From Acephala macrosclerotiorum (Eukaryota; Ascomycota; Leotiomycetes; Helotiales; Mollisiaceae), in the NCBI GenBank assembly GCA_014904845.1, contig MU119210.1, positions 1 to 64,000 of the forward strand: 64,000 nt of DNA, in the 5' to 3' direction. Numbering within the stretch: position 1 is the stretch's first letter; each line of letters begins with the position of its first letter. This document shows, in pieces, positions 20,701-30,679 of this stretch. Under the pieces are notes generated by a model. That model was not told the origin of the DNA and made no database searches. It worked only from the letters and a program-made list of their open reading frames with translations. A program made the translations under genes and the position numbers.

Positions 20701-22971
20701 ATTTCCTGCAATCTCGGTCAGCAGGTTTTGGAAGGTCGTCGTGTGCCAGTCATGGTCAGCGGCAAGTCTTTGCCGTGCTTTAGACCGTACGAAACGCACA
20801 TTCGAGCAGGAGGATACATTGTCAATCGTTTCTTGACTGGTATCAGACCTCAAGAATATTACTTCCACGCAATGGCTGGAAGAGAAGGTCTTATTGATAC
20901 TGCTGTCAAGACTTCCCGTTCCGGGTACCTTCAGCGATGTCTTATCAAGGGCATGGAAGGTCTCAAGGTCGAATACGATACCTCCGTGAGAGATGCTGAT
21001 GGCTCGATGGTACAATTCCTGTACGGTGAAGATGGATTGGAACCGACGAAGCAGAAGCACTTGAAGGATTTCAAGTTCTTGCTAGAAAACATCACTTCGG
21101 AACTGTCACAGTTGAACTACGGCGATCCCAAATATGCCACAATTTTCGACGAGAAGGATGCCATTGTCAAGCGGATGAAAAAGGCTGTCAAGTACGCGAA
21201 AGCAAATGACAAGAATGGCCCCGATCCCGTTCTTACCGATTTCAACCCTGGCAAGTACGGCTACGCAACCTCTGAGAAGTTCTATGAAGCTTTGACGGAC
21301 TACCTGAAGAACAATCCCGATGGCCTTGTCAAGGATAAGGAGCATCAACATGGAGTTGGCGTACGGAAAGCTCTAGAGCCAGTGTTGATGGCAAAGTACC
21401 TGAAATCGGTCGTCGAGCCAGGAGAAGCAGTGGGCATTGTGGCAGGTCAATCCGTCGGTGAACCGTCAACACAGATGACGCTCAACACCTTCCATTTGGC
21501 AGGGCATTCTGCCAAGAACGTCACTCTCGGTATTCCTCGTCTCAGAGAAATCGTCATGACGGCCAGTAATCACATCTCGACTCCAAGCATGACCCTATTT
21601 GTAAACAAAGAGCTGGAGGAACAAGATGCAGAGAAATTCGCGAAGGCTATCAGCGTTCTCTCCCTTGCTGAAGTTTTGGATGAGGCCACCGTGAAGGAAC
21701 GTATTGGTCGAGGCGCTGCTTACGGTCAAGCCAAAATCTACGACATTCACATCAAGTTCTTCCCTTCCAAAGAGTACATGGAAACCTATGCGATAACCAT
21801 TGGAGATGTGCTTACCACCTTGGAGAAGAAGTTCGCTCCAAAACTCCAACAATTCACACGTAAAGCGCTCGGAAAGAAGAAGGGAGAGAAGGCCTTAAAG
21901 TCAGCTGCCAACACAGCTGCTGTGCCTGAGATCGGAAAATCTGTCGGGACCATCGAAGAAGCCAGAGCTTCAGCGGAACGTGAGGTCAACGAGGATGACG
22001 ACGACGACAACGGTGACGATGATGCCACGAACGACAAGGCAAGAGCGAATCGTGCCGAAGCTGTCAGCTATGCTGCGAATGACGAAGACGATGACCGCAT
22101 TCAGACCCAGATGCAGAAGGAGGCAGAGCCTGAAGACGATGAGGATATGGAAGATGAGGGTATCGGTGGTTCACCACGAGAGCCAGCCAGCGATAACGAA
22201 GAGGAGGATGCGAAACAAAGCAGATCACAGAGCCGAGCACAGAGCCAAGCCGTCACGGCCGTTGCAGAAGAACGCGAAGCCCGAGTGATGAAGCAATGCA
22301 ACGACATCGTCAAATTCCGCTTTGACGAAGAGGCTGGAGAATGGTGCGACATCACCATGGAATACGATGCCGAAGTTCCTAAGGTCCTCATGCTTTCCAT
22401 TGTCGAGGACGCTTTACGACAGAGTCTCATCCAGCAGATCCCAGGTCTTGCTGGCTGCACCTATGTCCCTGATGAAGAGATGAAAGATTCAGCGGGCAAG
22501 TCTTATAAGGCCCGGGTCGTGCACACGGAAGGTGTCAATCTGAAAGCCATGCAGGCTTATGCTGAATTCATCAACCCCAACACCATCTCAACGAACGATA
22601 TTGCGGCGATGCTCACAAACTACGGTGTCGAGGCTTGTCGAGGTGCCATCGTGCAGGAATTGGCAGGCGTTTTCGGTGGTCACGGTATCAGTGTCGACAA
22701 TAGACATTTGAACTTGATCGCAGATCATATGACTAGAGGTGGAGGCTTCAGCCCCTTCAATAGAAACGGAATGCGGGGGAGTGTCAGTCCATTTATGAAG
22801 ATGAGTTTCGAGACGACGGTGGGGTTCTTGGCGGATGCCGTGACGGATGGTGACTGGGATGATCTCTCGAATCCGAGTTCGAGGATTGTCATTGGGAGGA
22901 TGAGCAAAGTTGGAACTGGGGCTTTTGATGTACTCACGCAAGTTCCTACGAAGAAAGGTGATGAGGTGTAA
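17790..22971 (+). CDS. RPA190: RNA polymerase I largest subunit; join(17790..17971,18024..22971)
   Basis: 1709-aa largest subunit of RNA polymerase I, the enzyme that transcribes rDNA in the nucleolus. Exon 1 codes the start MNISQPVPSAIGSVDFGF. Removing the 52-bp intron restores the zinc-binding clamp (CTTCNLNSIGCPGHVGHIDLP). The metal-binding catalytic loop YNADFDGDEMNMHFP lies near residue 636. The bridge helix and trigger loop region is recognisable (GESVGEPSTQMTLNTFHLAG with an extra QS). A long acidic, low-complexity insert near 21985-22230, typical of Pol I jaw regions, separates the trigger region from the C-terminal HGISVDNRHLNLIADHMTRGG block. The length matches fungal RPA190 (about 1660-1700 aa). 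Confidence 0.96.
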
Positions 22972-24457
22972 TTTAGAGGTAGCATGGGTATTAGTGATGA
23001 AGGTATGAAGATTCCCATTGATGGCGTTTGGGCATAGCAGGATTCTGGCTTTGGAGTTTTGGTACATAGCAAAAGTCACAATGTAGAGCGACAAAGTGTT
23101 TTGAGTTGCGAATTTAAATTGTGCAATGTCTTCATTCGTCTATCTATTACAAATTCTTGAACAACAAGAGAGTAGTATATTTGACACGATCTCTACAATG
23201 ACAGCCATAAGCCCCCAGAGAGAACATCTTCTGACGCTAAGAGAAGGATGAAGGTAGTTAACTCTGGTGACAAGGGCCCGGGCACCCAAGACAACATGAC
23301 GAATCCAGTCGCGAACTATTTTGGGGAAAGGGGAGTTTGAGTTGTTTTGATCTTCGACTGTAGCTCACACACACCTTTAGCGTAAGCTAAGGATGTGTGC
23401 AGGCAACACATTGGAATATGCACGAATTCCGGATCTGCAGCTCAGAGTCAGTCTCCCCAACCAAAGTAGGAAGGTTATGATCGATCAAGTGATACATGAG
23501 ACAAGAGCTTATGTCTGAGAGCGTGTAGATTAGGCTGAGCAATTGCCTCGCCGCATGCGGTCTCCCCAGCCAATGTAGGAGGGTTGGGTCAGATGATCCC
23601 GAGACCAGCGCTTACCTATGTCCCAGGGGTTTAAGGTACGTCCAATATGTTGTAGCCTTGTCGTTTGGTGCGCAAAGGATTGGAAGCGGCAAGATCACAA
23701 GTGGAAAACACGTACCTGAAGATCTGTTGAAGATATATCGCAGCTCGAGGATCGTCGCATGATTCAGGAGAGCCTGGAGGAAGAAGCGGTTTAAATAATA
23801 TTTGGGAACAGACTGTGTGGCCTTGTTGCAGGCGAATTGTGCTAAAGATTTAAGCTTATTTCCTGAGTTATGTGACGTGAGTTGAAGGAAAGGCTGCGAG
23901 CATGTGTGCTGATGACGATACCGCGCCTTGCGGTAGTATTGAAAGTGAGACCTTACATAGTCACCAACCCACTGACAGTTTATGAATTCAAGGTATGCTC
24001 CAAGTTCAAACACCTTGAAGGCCCTTAGATAGCAACCTCATTGATCACATAAATCCGGCGTCCTCCATCGAAGACTCAAGGGTTTATAAAGAATACCTCA
24101 ACGAAGAGCAGGAAACGAATAGTAGATTCCTTGATAACGCTATGATTGCGAGCACAAGCAAAGGTCCACAACTGTGCAGATCAAGCCTACACATAGCTTA
24201 GGAGACTTAAATGCAACTTTAACGATACCATGTTTTCAGCTTAGACGTATGGCAGGATATAGGATCTTCGATGGGATCTTCCTCCTAATGCACAAAGCCA
24301 CGCATAGACCACTAAATTCTTTCATATCTCTCGCTGTAAGATCAAACGCACCTCCACGTGGAGCATTTTCTACTCTATCGAAATCGTAAAAGGAAGAACA
24401 ATGAACTTGGGGTATCAATCAAGCAGCAGAGCCTCCATATCCCAGGTCTAATTTGAG
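22972..24457. other. 1.5 kb intergenic with small repeats
   Basis: No coding sequence is seen. It holds a 14-bp hairpin (about 23367-23400, CACACACCTTTAGC against GCTAAGGATGTGTG, 12 of 14 paired) and two diverged direct repeats listed separately. Confidence 0.4.
23450..23640. repeat. Two diverged direct repeats of about 75 bp
   Basis: The block starting GTCTCCCCAACCAAAGTAGG near 23451 recurs as GTCTCCCCAGCCAATGTAGG near 23561. Similarity continues through GAGAC-AGAGCTTA and TATGTC in both copies. No inverted ends or target duplication are apparent. Origin unknown. Confidence 0.5.
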
Positions 24458-25189
24458 TTATTGGGCCAATTCCCTCGCACCAGTCATAAACACAATCGCC
24501 CCCTCAATAATCATCTTCACAATCTCAACTTCCCCCTTCGTCCTCGGCGTGTAGATGAGCAAGTAGTTCGTCGGCACCAAGCTTCCAGCGAGCGTCATCC
24601 TTTCTCCCCATTTCTTCTCAATTACTTCCTTGCAGTCTGAAGGGCTCAGACATAAGTGCAATGAGTGGTCTCCATGGCCTCCATCAGTGTGGACGTGAGC
24701 AATTTCTCTCTTGTTCTGCTTGGCGATAGCATGAGGAGTCTCGATGTCGTCCTTGATCAGAATTGCATCACCTGACTTCTCTAAGACTGAAGTTCGAACC
24801 ACTACATGTACTGCATGTTTGGCGACTAATTCGTCGATTGCTTGCGCAAGAAGCTACTCGTTGTCAGTATTTGCAAGGAAATCGTCGAAGGTGAAGCTGA
24901 CCTGATGCATATCATCGTCAGTTCTCTGAGTAGCTTGTCGATGTGGGGCCATCCATTTCAGCATTTCAGGTCTCTCCCCCTCTCTTTCTGGTAGCTTTGG
25001 CAAGAAGTTCCTCTTTCCAATATGCTTGCCACATTTCGCGATCTCTTTCGGGTCGTCGTATGAGTCTATAGCGAATGGTTTGGACCGAAGAGGAGAGAGA
25101 CAGAGCTGAAGCAGATATCCACAGAGATTTTGAGGTAATGCAGTATCAGCTACTTGAAGCCATTCGCGGTAACTTGTGAGAAGACCCAT
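24458..25189 (-). CDS. Luciferase-domain (DUF5519) protein; complement(join(24458..24853,24902..25189))
   Basis: 227-aa hypothetical protein. The second exon holds the fungal luciferase/DUF5519 domain: EIAHVHTDGGHGDHSLHLCL, then LSPSDCKEVIEKKWGERMTLAG, then YLLIYTPRTKGEVEIVKMI. The domain name reflects weak similarity only; no light emission or enzymatic function is established. A 48-bp intron (donor GTCAGC, CTGAC branch, TAG acceptor) removes an in-frame stop and joins MHQ to LLAQAIDELVAKHAVHVVVR. The start is set at the first ATG (25189, MGLLTSYREW). The region before the domain (residues 1-95) is not recognised. Confidence 0.78.
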
Positions 25190-25489
25190 GGTGCATGTGA
25201 TGCGAGGAAGCAAGGGACAGTAAAGACGGCTATTTGACTATTTCTTAAAGATGCCGCAGAACGGGAAACAAAGGCGAAGGTCAAATATTTCTCATGACAG
25301 CTGTGAAAGGTTTCTTGAGGTCGTCAAATGGTAGTAATGCTGATGTGCAGATGGGGCTGGGCCGCTGGGTGCGTTGGAGTCAGCCCCCTGAAGGTTCTTG
25401 TAGCCAATCAAGGGAGTCGGTTCGTAGAGAAGTGAGACCTAGACCAACCAAGGAACATTCTTTTCTTGGTAAGTACCCGCAAAAGAACT

Positions 25490-26359
25490 TTAAATCGCCT
25501 TCACTGCTTTCATGAGAAGGAACGGCGATCGCTTCAATTCATCTGCCCATTGAGGCGATTCTTTGATCTGTTCGGGAGTTGGACCTCACTCTTCGAATGC
25601 AGAGACATGTAGCCCAGCTTTAAGCAGGAGGTTGACATAGGTCGAGATGCTTCGATGATGCTTCACCACTCCATCGGCAAATCAATTGGTCGTTCGAGGT
25701 CCTTCGTTCAGATACCCGTCGAGAGGCCAAATCGTTTGCCCATCGGAATCCAAGACGAACTTTGCATTTCGAGGGGACGTAAAGATAGGGTGCTCAGCCG
25801 AGAATACGAGAGCGCCTCCGGGTTTCAACGACTTGGATATCCGAAGCATCAAATTCGGAAGATTCTTGAGGTAATGGAGGGTGAGAGAGCTGAACGCGGT
25901 GTCGTATGTGTTTGAGGGCAATTAGAAGGTCTCCAGGTCGGCTTGGGTGTACTTGATGGCTCATCTGGCGGAAACCCTCCCGCCTTCGAGAGCATATTCT
26001 CTGATATTTCAACGTCAATTGCACCATTTTCTTGGGCCCACTGCAAGAAGTTAGCGTGGGTTTCAAAGGATGTTGAGGAGTCGAAGAGCCGAGCTCTTTG
26101 AAAGCTCTCTCGAGTACTCCCAAGACATATTTTAGGAGCTCGACTCCCCACGAAATAGCTGACCCAGGGCGGGGTTTATATATACTTGACTGATCCAGCC
26201 AAACCCACATCCAAGGTCCAGGAATGTTGACCCTTTGGGATCCGGAATCAGGGCCTTTAAAGCGGGCCACTCGGGAGTGCCATCGAGACCCTTAACTTGA
26301 CAAGGAAGTTGGATATACTCCTTGAAGAAATTCTCCTGTTCGTAGACGTTCTGAGCCAT
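25490..26359 (-). pseudogene. Broken class I SAM-dependent methyltransferase
   Basis: Starts intact (MAQNVYEQENFFKEYIQLPC) and carries SAM-binding motif I, FLDLGCGFGW. A regular intron (GTATAT donor at about 26178, TGCAG acceptor at about 26044) leads to WAQENGA and ISENML. After that the frame shifts by one base near 25960-25970. The continuing frame (IKYTQADLETF) meets a TAA, then LPSNTYDTAFSSLTLHYLKNL and the motif LKPGGALVFSAEHPIF. Two later TGA codons replace tryptophans expected in NWFADG and EEWGPT. The last residues FLLMKAVKAI run to a stop at 25490-25492, so the full-length gene is present but disabled by at least one frameshift and three nonsense codons. Relatives are small UbiE/Coq5-like fungal methyltransferases of unknown substrate. 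Confidence 0.85.
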
Positions 26360-26742
26360 ATTGTATCAATGATTTTCGAGCGTTGTGTTGTCAGATAATG
26401 TGCTTGGATGAGGGATGATGAAGGAGAAGGAAATGTTTCGGCTGGGAAAAAGCAAATCTTGGTGAGATAGGCGAACTCGAGGCCACAGACTCAACACATC
26501 TCTAGCAAGCGCCCTCTTGCTGGCTGTCTAAAAAAGCAATAGAGGAAGGAGTTCCTTCGTTTCAAAAGACCAATGGAGGAAGCTACTTAGACCACGTACT
26601 CCTGAGTTCCACGTGATTTGAGTCATCGGCACTTCAGAATGTCCGATCACGGAATCTAGTGCATGATATTTTTCTCTGCTCTGTAAAAGCCAAGAAAAGA
26701 ATCGAGCATTCAAGCAATTGGACTTTCTCTTACCATTACGCC
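26360..26742. promoter_or_regulatory. Divergent spacer upstream of THR4
   Basis: A 383-bp gap between the methyltransferase pseudogene and the threonine synthase start. It must carry the THR4 promoter. No individual site could be assigned. Confidence 0.4.
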
Positions 26743-28733
26743 ATGTCTGATTCAAATACTCCTCTTGACCTGGCTGTGCCAGCCACAAAACCTGCGACTA
26801 ACGGTCATTCTGAAGAGCCTAAAGATACGACTCACACTCCATCTCAAAAGTACCTGTCAACGAGGGGAGGTTCTTATGGAGTATGAGGTCCCAATTGAGT
26901 CAACTACACTACTCTCGAAGCTTACTTGCCGCAGCTCTCGTTCGAGGAAGTTGTTCTGAAAGGTCTAGCAGCTGATGGTGGGCTTTTCATCCCAGAGGAA
27001 GTCCCCGCGTTACCCCGCGATTGGGAGTCGAAATGGAAGGATTTATCCTTCTCCGAACTTGCTCTCGAAATCCTTTCCCTCTACATCTCTCCTTCTGAGA
27101 TTCCTACCCCAGACCTCAAAGAAATCATCGATCGAAGTTATTCGACGTTTCGCGCCCCAGAAACTACGCCCCTTGTTACATTGAACGAGAAGGAGAACCT
27201 ATATTTGCTAGAGCTGTTCCATGGACCTACTTTTGCATTCAAGGATGTTGCGTTACAACTGCTAGGGAATCTCTTCGAATACTTCTTGGTACGACGGAAT
27301 CAAGGCAAGACTGGCAGAGACAGGCATCATCTCACTGTCGTTGGCGCAACAAGCGGTGATACTGGATCTGCAGCAATTTATGGTCTGCGAGGGAAGAAGG
27401 ATGTTTCTGTCTTCATTCTCCATCCCAAGGGACGAGTCAGTCCAATACAAGAGGCTCAGATGACTACGGTCCTGGATGCCAATGTTCACAACTTGGCTGT
27501 GGAAGGCACTTTCGACGATTGCCAGGTAAGTTCAGGCAGATTTTCACTATTTCTTTACTAACCTTCGGCCAGGATACCGTCAAGGCTCTCTTCGCAGATC
27601 CCAAAATCAATTCGACACTGAATCTTGGAGCTGTGAACTCCATCAATTGGGCTCGAATCCTCGCTCAGACCACCTACTACTTCCACGCATACTTCGCCCT
27701 CACGAAATCTCCCTCTTACAAGTCTAGCAACAAGATTCGATTTGTTATACCTACTGGCAACTTCGGCGTACGTCTTGTTTCTGTACTAATTTGCTGTTTT
27801 CTTCTATGGGAACTCCAGAGCTGGGAGCTGTCTCAGGAGCTTGCATGCAAACGGATCATATCCGCTTGCTCTATGTCTTAGCTCCTAAGATAGCTCCCAG
27901 TTCCAGAGCCCCCTCCAAGATCTTGACTTTTTACAGTGCTAATAAGCTGGTAGGATATTCTGGCTGGGTACTTCGCCAAGCGCATGGGTCTGCCATCGGA
28001 GAAGCTTGTGGTTGCTACAAATGAGAACGACATCCTCGATCGGTTCTGGAAGTCTGGCAAATACGAGAAGAAGCCAGTCAAAGGCGCCGCGGCCGAAGGA
28101 AGCATCGCAGAAGATGGAGCAAAAGCACACGAAAGTGGCGTGAAGGAAACACTAAGCCCGGCAATGGATATCTTGGTTTCGAGCAATTTCGAACGACTAC
28201 TTTGGTTCCTAGCATATGAATACGCTGCTGAAGTTGGCATGGACGACGAATGGAACAAAAAGCAAGCAGGACAAGAAGTCGAGGCTTGGTTGAAACAATT
28301 GAAGTCGGAAGGCGGCTTCGAAGTCCACCCAGAAATTCTCAAGCTTGCACAAACAGACTTTGAGAGCGAGAGGGTCAGCGATGAACAGACACTGGAGACG
28401 ATCAAGCAATTCTATTCGAATGGTGGCTATGTCTTGGACCCACACTCTGCTATTGGTGTCGCTGCTTCGCAACGATCGATAAAACGAACATCACCGGGCG
28501 AGACTCACCATGTCTCCTTGGCTACCGCCCACCCTGCCAAGTTTGCAAACGCAGTGGACTTGGCACTCAAGAATGAAGCTGGCTTCAGTTTCGACACCGT
28601 CCTTCCAGAGGAGTTTGTCGGCTTGGAGAAGAAGGAGAGGAGAGTAAGAACAGTACCCAAGGGAGCTGGCTGGGAGGGAGTGAGAGATATTGTGCAAGAG
28701 GAAGTCGAGGCAGAGTTAAAAGGTGTTAGATGA
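26743..28733 (+). CDS. THR4: Threonine synthase; join(26743..26880,26935..27525,27573..27767,27954..28733)
   Basis: 567-aa PLP enzyme converting O-phosphohomoserine to threonine, the last step of the pathway. The N-terminal extension of about 35 residues is polar; the conserved start KYLSTRGGSYG follows. The PLP lysine lies in HGPTFAFKDVALQLLGN (about residue 149). VVGATSGDTGSAAIYG binds substrate phosphate, and FVIPTGNFG-DILAGYFAKRMG binds the cofactor phosphate. Exon 3 ends at GNFG and exon 4 opens with DILAG, so the 186-bp third intron is required; it is three to four times longer than its neighbours because it holds a palindrome. Length fits fungal THR4 (yeast 514 aa) plus the extension. 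Confidence 0.95.
27821..27900. repeat. 80-bp imperfect palindrome in THR4 intron 3
   Basis: The arm CTGGGAGCTGTCTCAGGAGCT (27821-27841) pairs 19 of 21 with 27880-27900. Inside, GCAA-CGGAT (from 27847) faces ATCCG-TTGC across a 3-base loop centred near 27860. It accounts for most of the extra length of this intron. No clear target duplication was found. Confidence 0.7.
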
Positions 28734-28947
28734 TCTCAATACGACTATAAAAAGCATCTAGACTCCCACACTCTGCCTCAACGCTCGCAAATGCCCCAAC
28801 AGCGTCCTCCCACTTCTTTCCTTTCGTTCCCTCACCTTCCTTGCTCTTATTTGCCTTCTTGTTCGTGCCGTCTTTCCTTTCGACCCAAGGCCATATGCCA
28901 AACCACAGGAAGTCCGAGACTACTTCCCCAATCTTTTCTGCTCCCAT
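28726..28947 (-). other. Possible 73-codon ORF, unassigned
   Basis: An ATG at 28947 opens 73 codons (MGAEKIGEVVSDFLWFGIWPW then a lysine-rich tail). Composition is protein-like, and upstream frames also look coding (28948-29068), which hints at a small spliced gene whose 5' exon I could not resolve. Its 3' end overlaps the THR4 stop region by a few bases on the other strand. No family recognised. Confidence 0.22.
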
Positions 28948-30601
28948 CTTTCGCTTGCGTTTGTGGTCTCGGTTTGGCCAATCTATTTGAGGGTTTCACA
29001 GGCTGAAGTCTCAGCTTTATGGTTTGATTTTCGAAGACAGGCGAGGATGTTTTGGTTTCGGTGGTCATTCGATGATGAGAATGGAAGGTGTGGGCTCGCT
29101 AGTCAGAAGTATTAGAAGATGGGGGTATTCTTTTCCTTTTTGCAGCTGTAGCAGAAGATGGAATTGCTTTACTTCCTAGTGGAATTGGCAAACGCTTATT
29201 CATTCTTCAGGACTCCCCATCTATTTGTCTCAATGCCGGAGAGTACGGATGACGGATGACAAAATACTCAGTAGCGGCTTCTTCGGAACCCACTACTTAT
29301 GACGATGGTGTTTGCCTGTGCCACAGCTATTTCGTACTTAGAGATGTCTCTTGACAGCTCTCGACAATTCAACATTGAAATCTGACGTAAGGTCGGAGGC
29401 GCGATTAAGTGATCGGGCCAGGTACCAAAGTCTTGTGGGGGAGCGGCGGAGTCGCCAACGCAGGTACTGAGAATGCTCACACACCTGCACACCAAAGAAG
29501 AGGAATCATATACGTGTGTGGAAAAACACACTGAGAAAACGCAAAAGCGAGTATCTAACCGTAGTCGAGACTAGAAGCCCTCAACACTCTCTGTACTTAG
29601 GTAATGTATATAGGTAGGAGTTAGTGCCAAACCCCTTTAACATCGCTGGATGAGTTTATGATGATGTCCCACGAATGTCGGAGTGCATCATAGGAAATCG
29701 AAAATTGCTGTGAATCCTTGATGGGATATTATGCAGGGGGCTTCTTCTCTTCCTTCTTAGTTGCGAAAGGAGTACAGCGCTTGAGTTCGAGATACCGCGA
29801 GTAACTCTTCGAGAAGGAGAGGCTTGAACGGCACAGCCTCAACTACGACGTGCCCGACATGGCATTGGAGCAGGATTACATCCTGCATGACACGAGCAAT
29901 ACGACCGAAGATAATTAGGTTCATTCCCTAGGGTGAAGCACGTCGGCCGACGGAGCATGGCCTCAATCACGATCGTTGAGATGCACACCGAGGTGGTACA
30001 CGAGGATTGATCATCCGACAGATTTATCTAGCTCGCTGCTTATTCAATTTAAGCTTCGCAGGGAAATTCTAGAATCGGATCCTTTTCCGGGATTCTGTTG
30101 CTAAATTTTCTAGGATCGGCACGCCTCATCTTTCACCCCTCCAGCTACAGCGGAAGCTAGCGACCGACAACGTGGAGAGGCTGCAGCTCGGGGCAATATC
30201 GGCCGGATCCTTCCTTCCTCGAGTTACCCGGAGAGGCAGGTTACTCTCAAGAAATATTGTGTTTAATCTTATGCCTCGGTTGTCCCTGACATGATCTTAG
30301 ATTGAATGTTCAGCCTTACCTCAGACAAGCCAGGTTCCCTTGCAAAGTCCCGACTGATGTCTACTGCAGATTTACAACGTAGCTTCGGGACTGCCCTTCG
30401 GGCAGGGGAATTATGACTTATGAGTGGTTATCTTTGCGGGATCCTACTAAACTCACCACGAGATGACTTCGGCCGCTCAAGATGCACATTCAAGGGTCTC
30501 CCCACAGCTTAGTCAAGTGAAGCAAGAAGCAAGATGCTGTTTACTAACTCCAGCTACCGCGCGAGGAGGTGCTAGTGCTTCTGTCCTTCTGTCTGAGAGT
30601 G
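28948..30601. other. 1.6 kb intergenic
   Basis: Apart from the uncertain small ORF at its left edge, no gene or RNA was recognised. The right part is the promoter of the secreted glucanase. Confidence 0.4.
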
Positions 30602-30609
30602 TATATATA
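30602..30609 (+). promoter_or_regulatory. TATA box of GH55 gene
   Basis: TATATATA lies 71 bases before the ATG at 30680, a fitting distance for a fungal core promoter with a short leader. Strong TATA boxes are common in inducible secreted-enzyme genes. An ATG at 30621 in another frame would probably lie upstream of the transcript start. Confidence 0.5.
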
Positions 30610-30679
30610 CACCGTAAAGCATGGCCGTCTCCAATTCTCCGGCCATACATTCTCTTGTCTCTCACTCAGCATCATCGCC

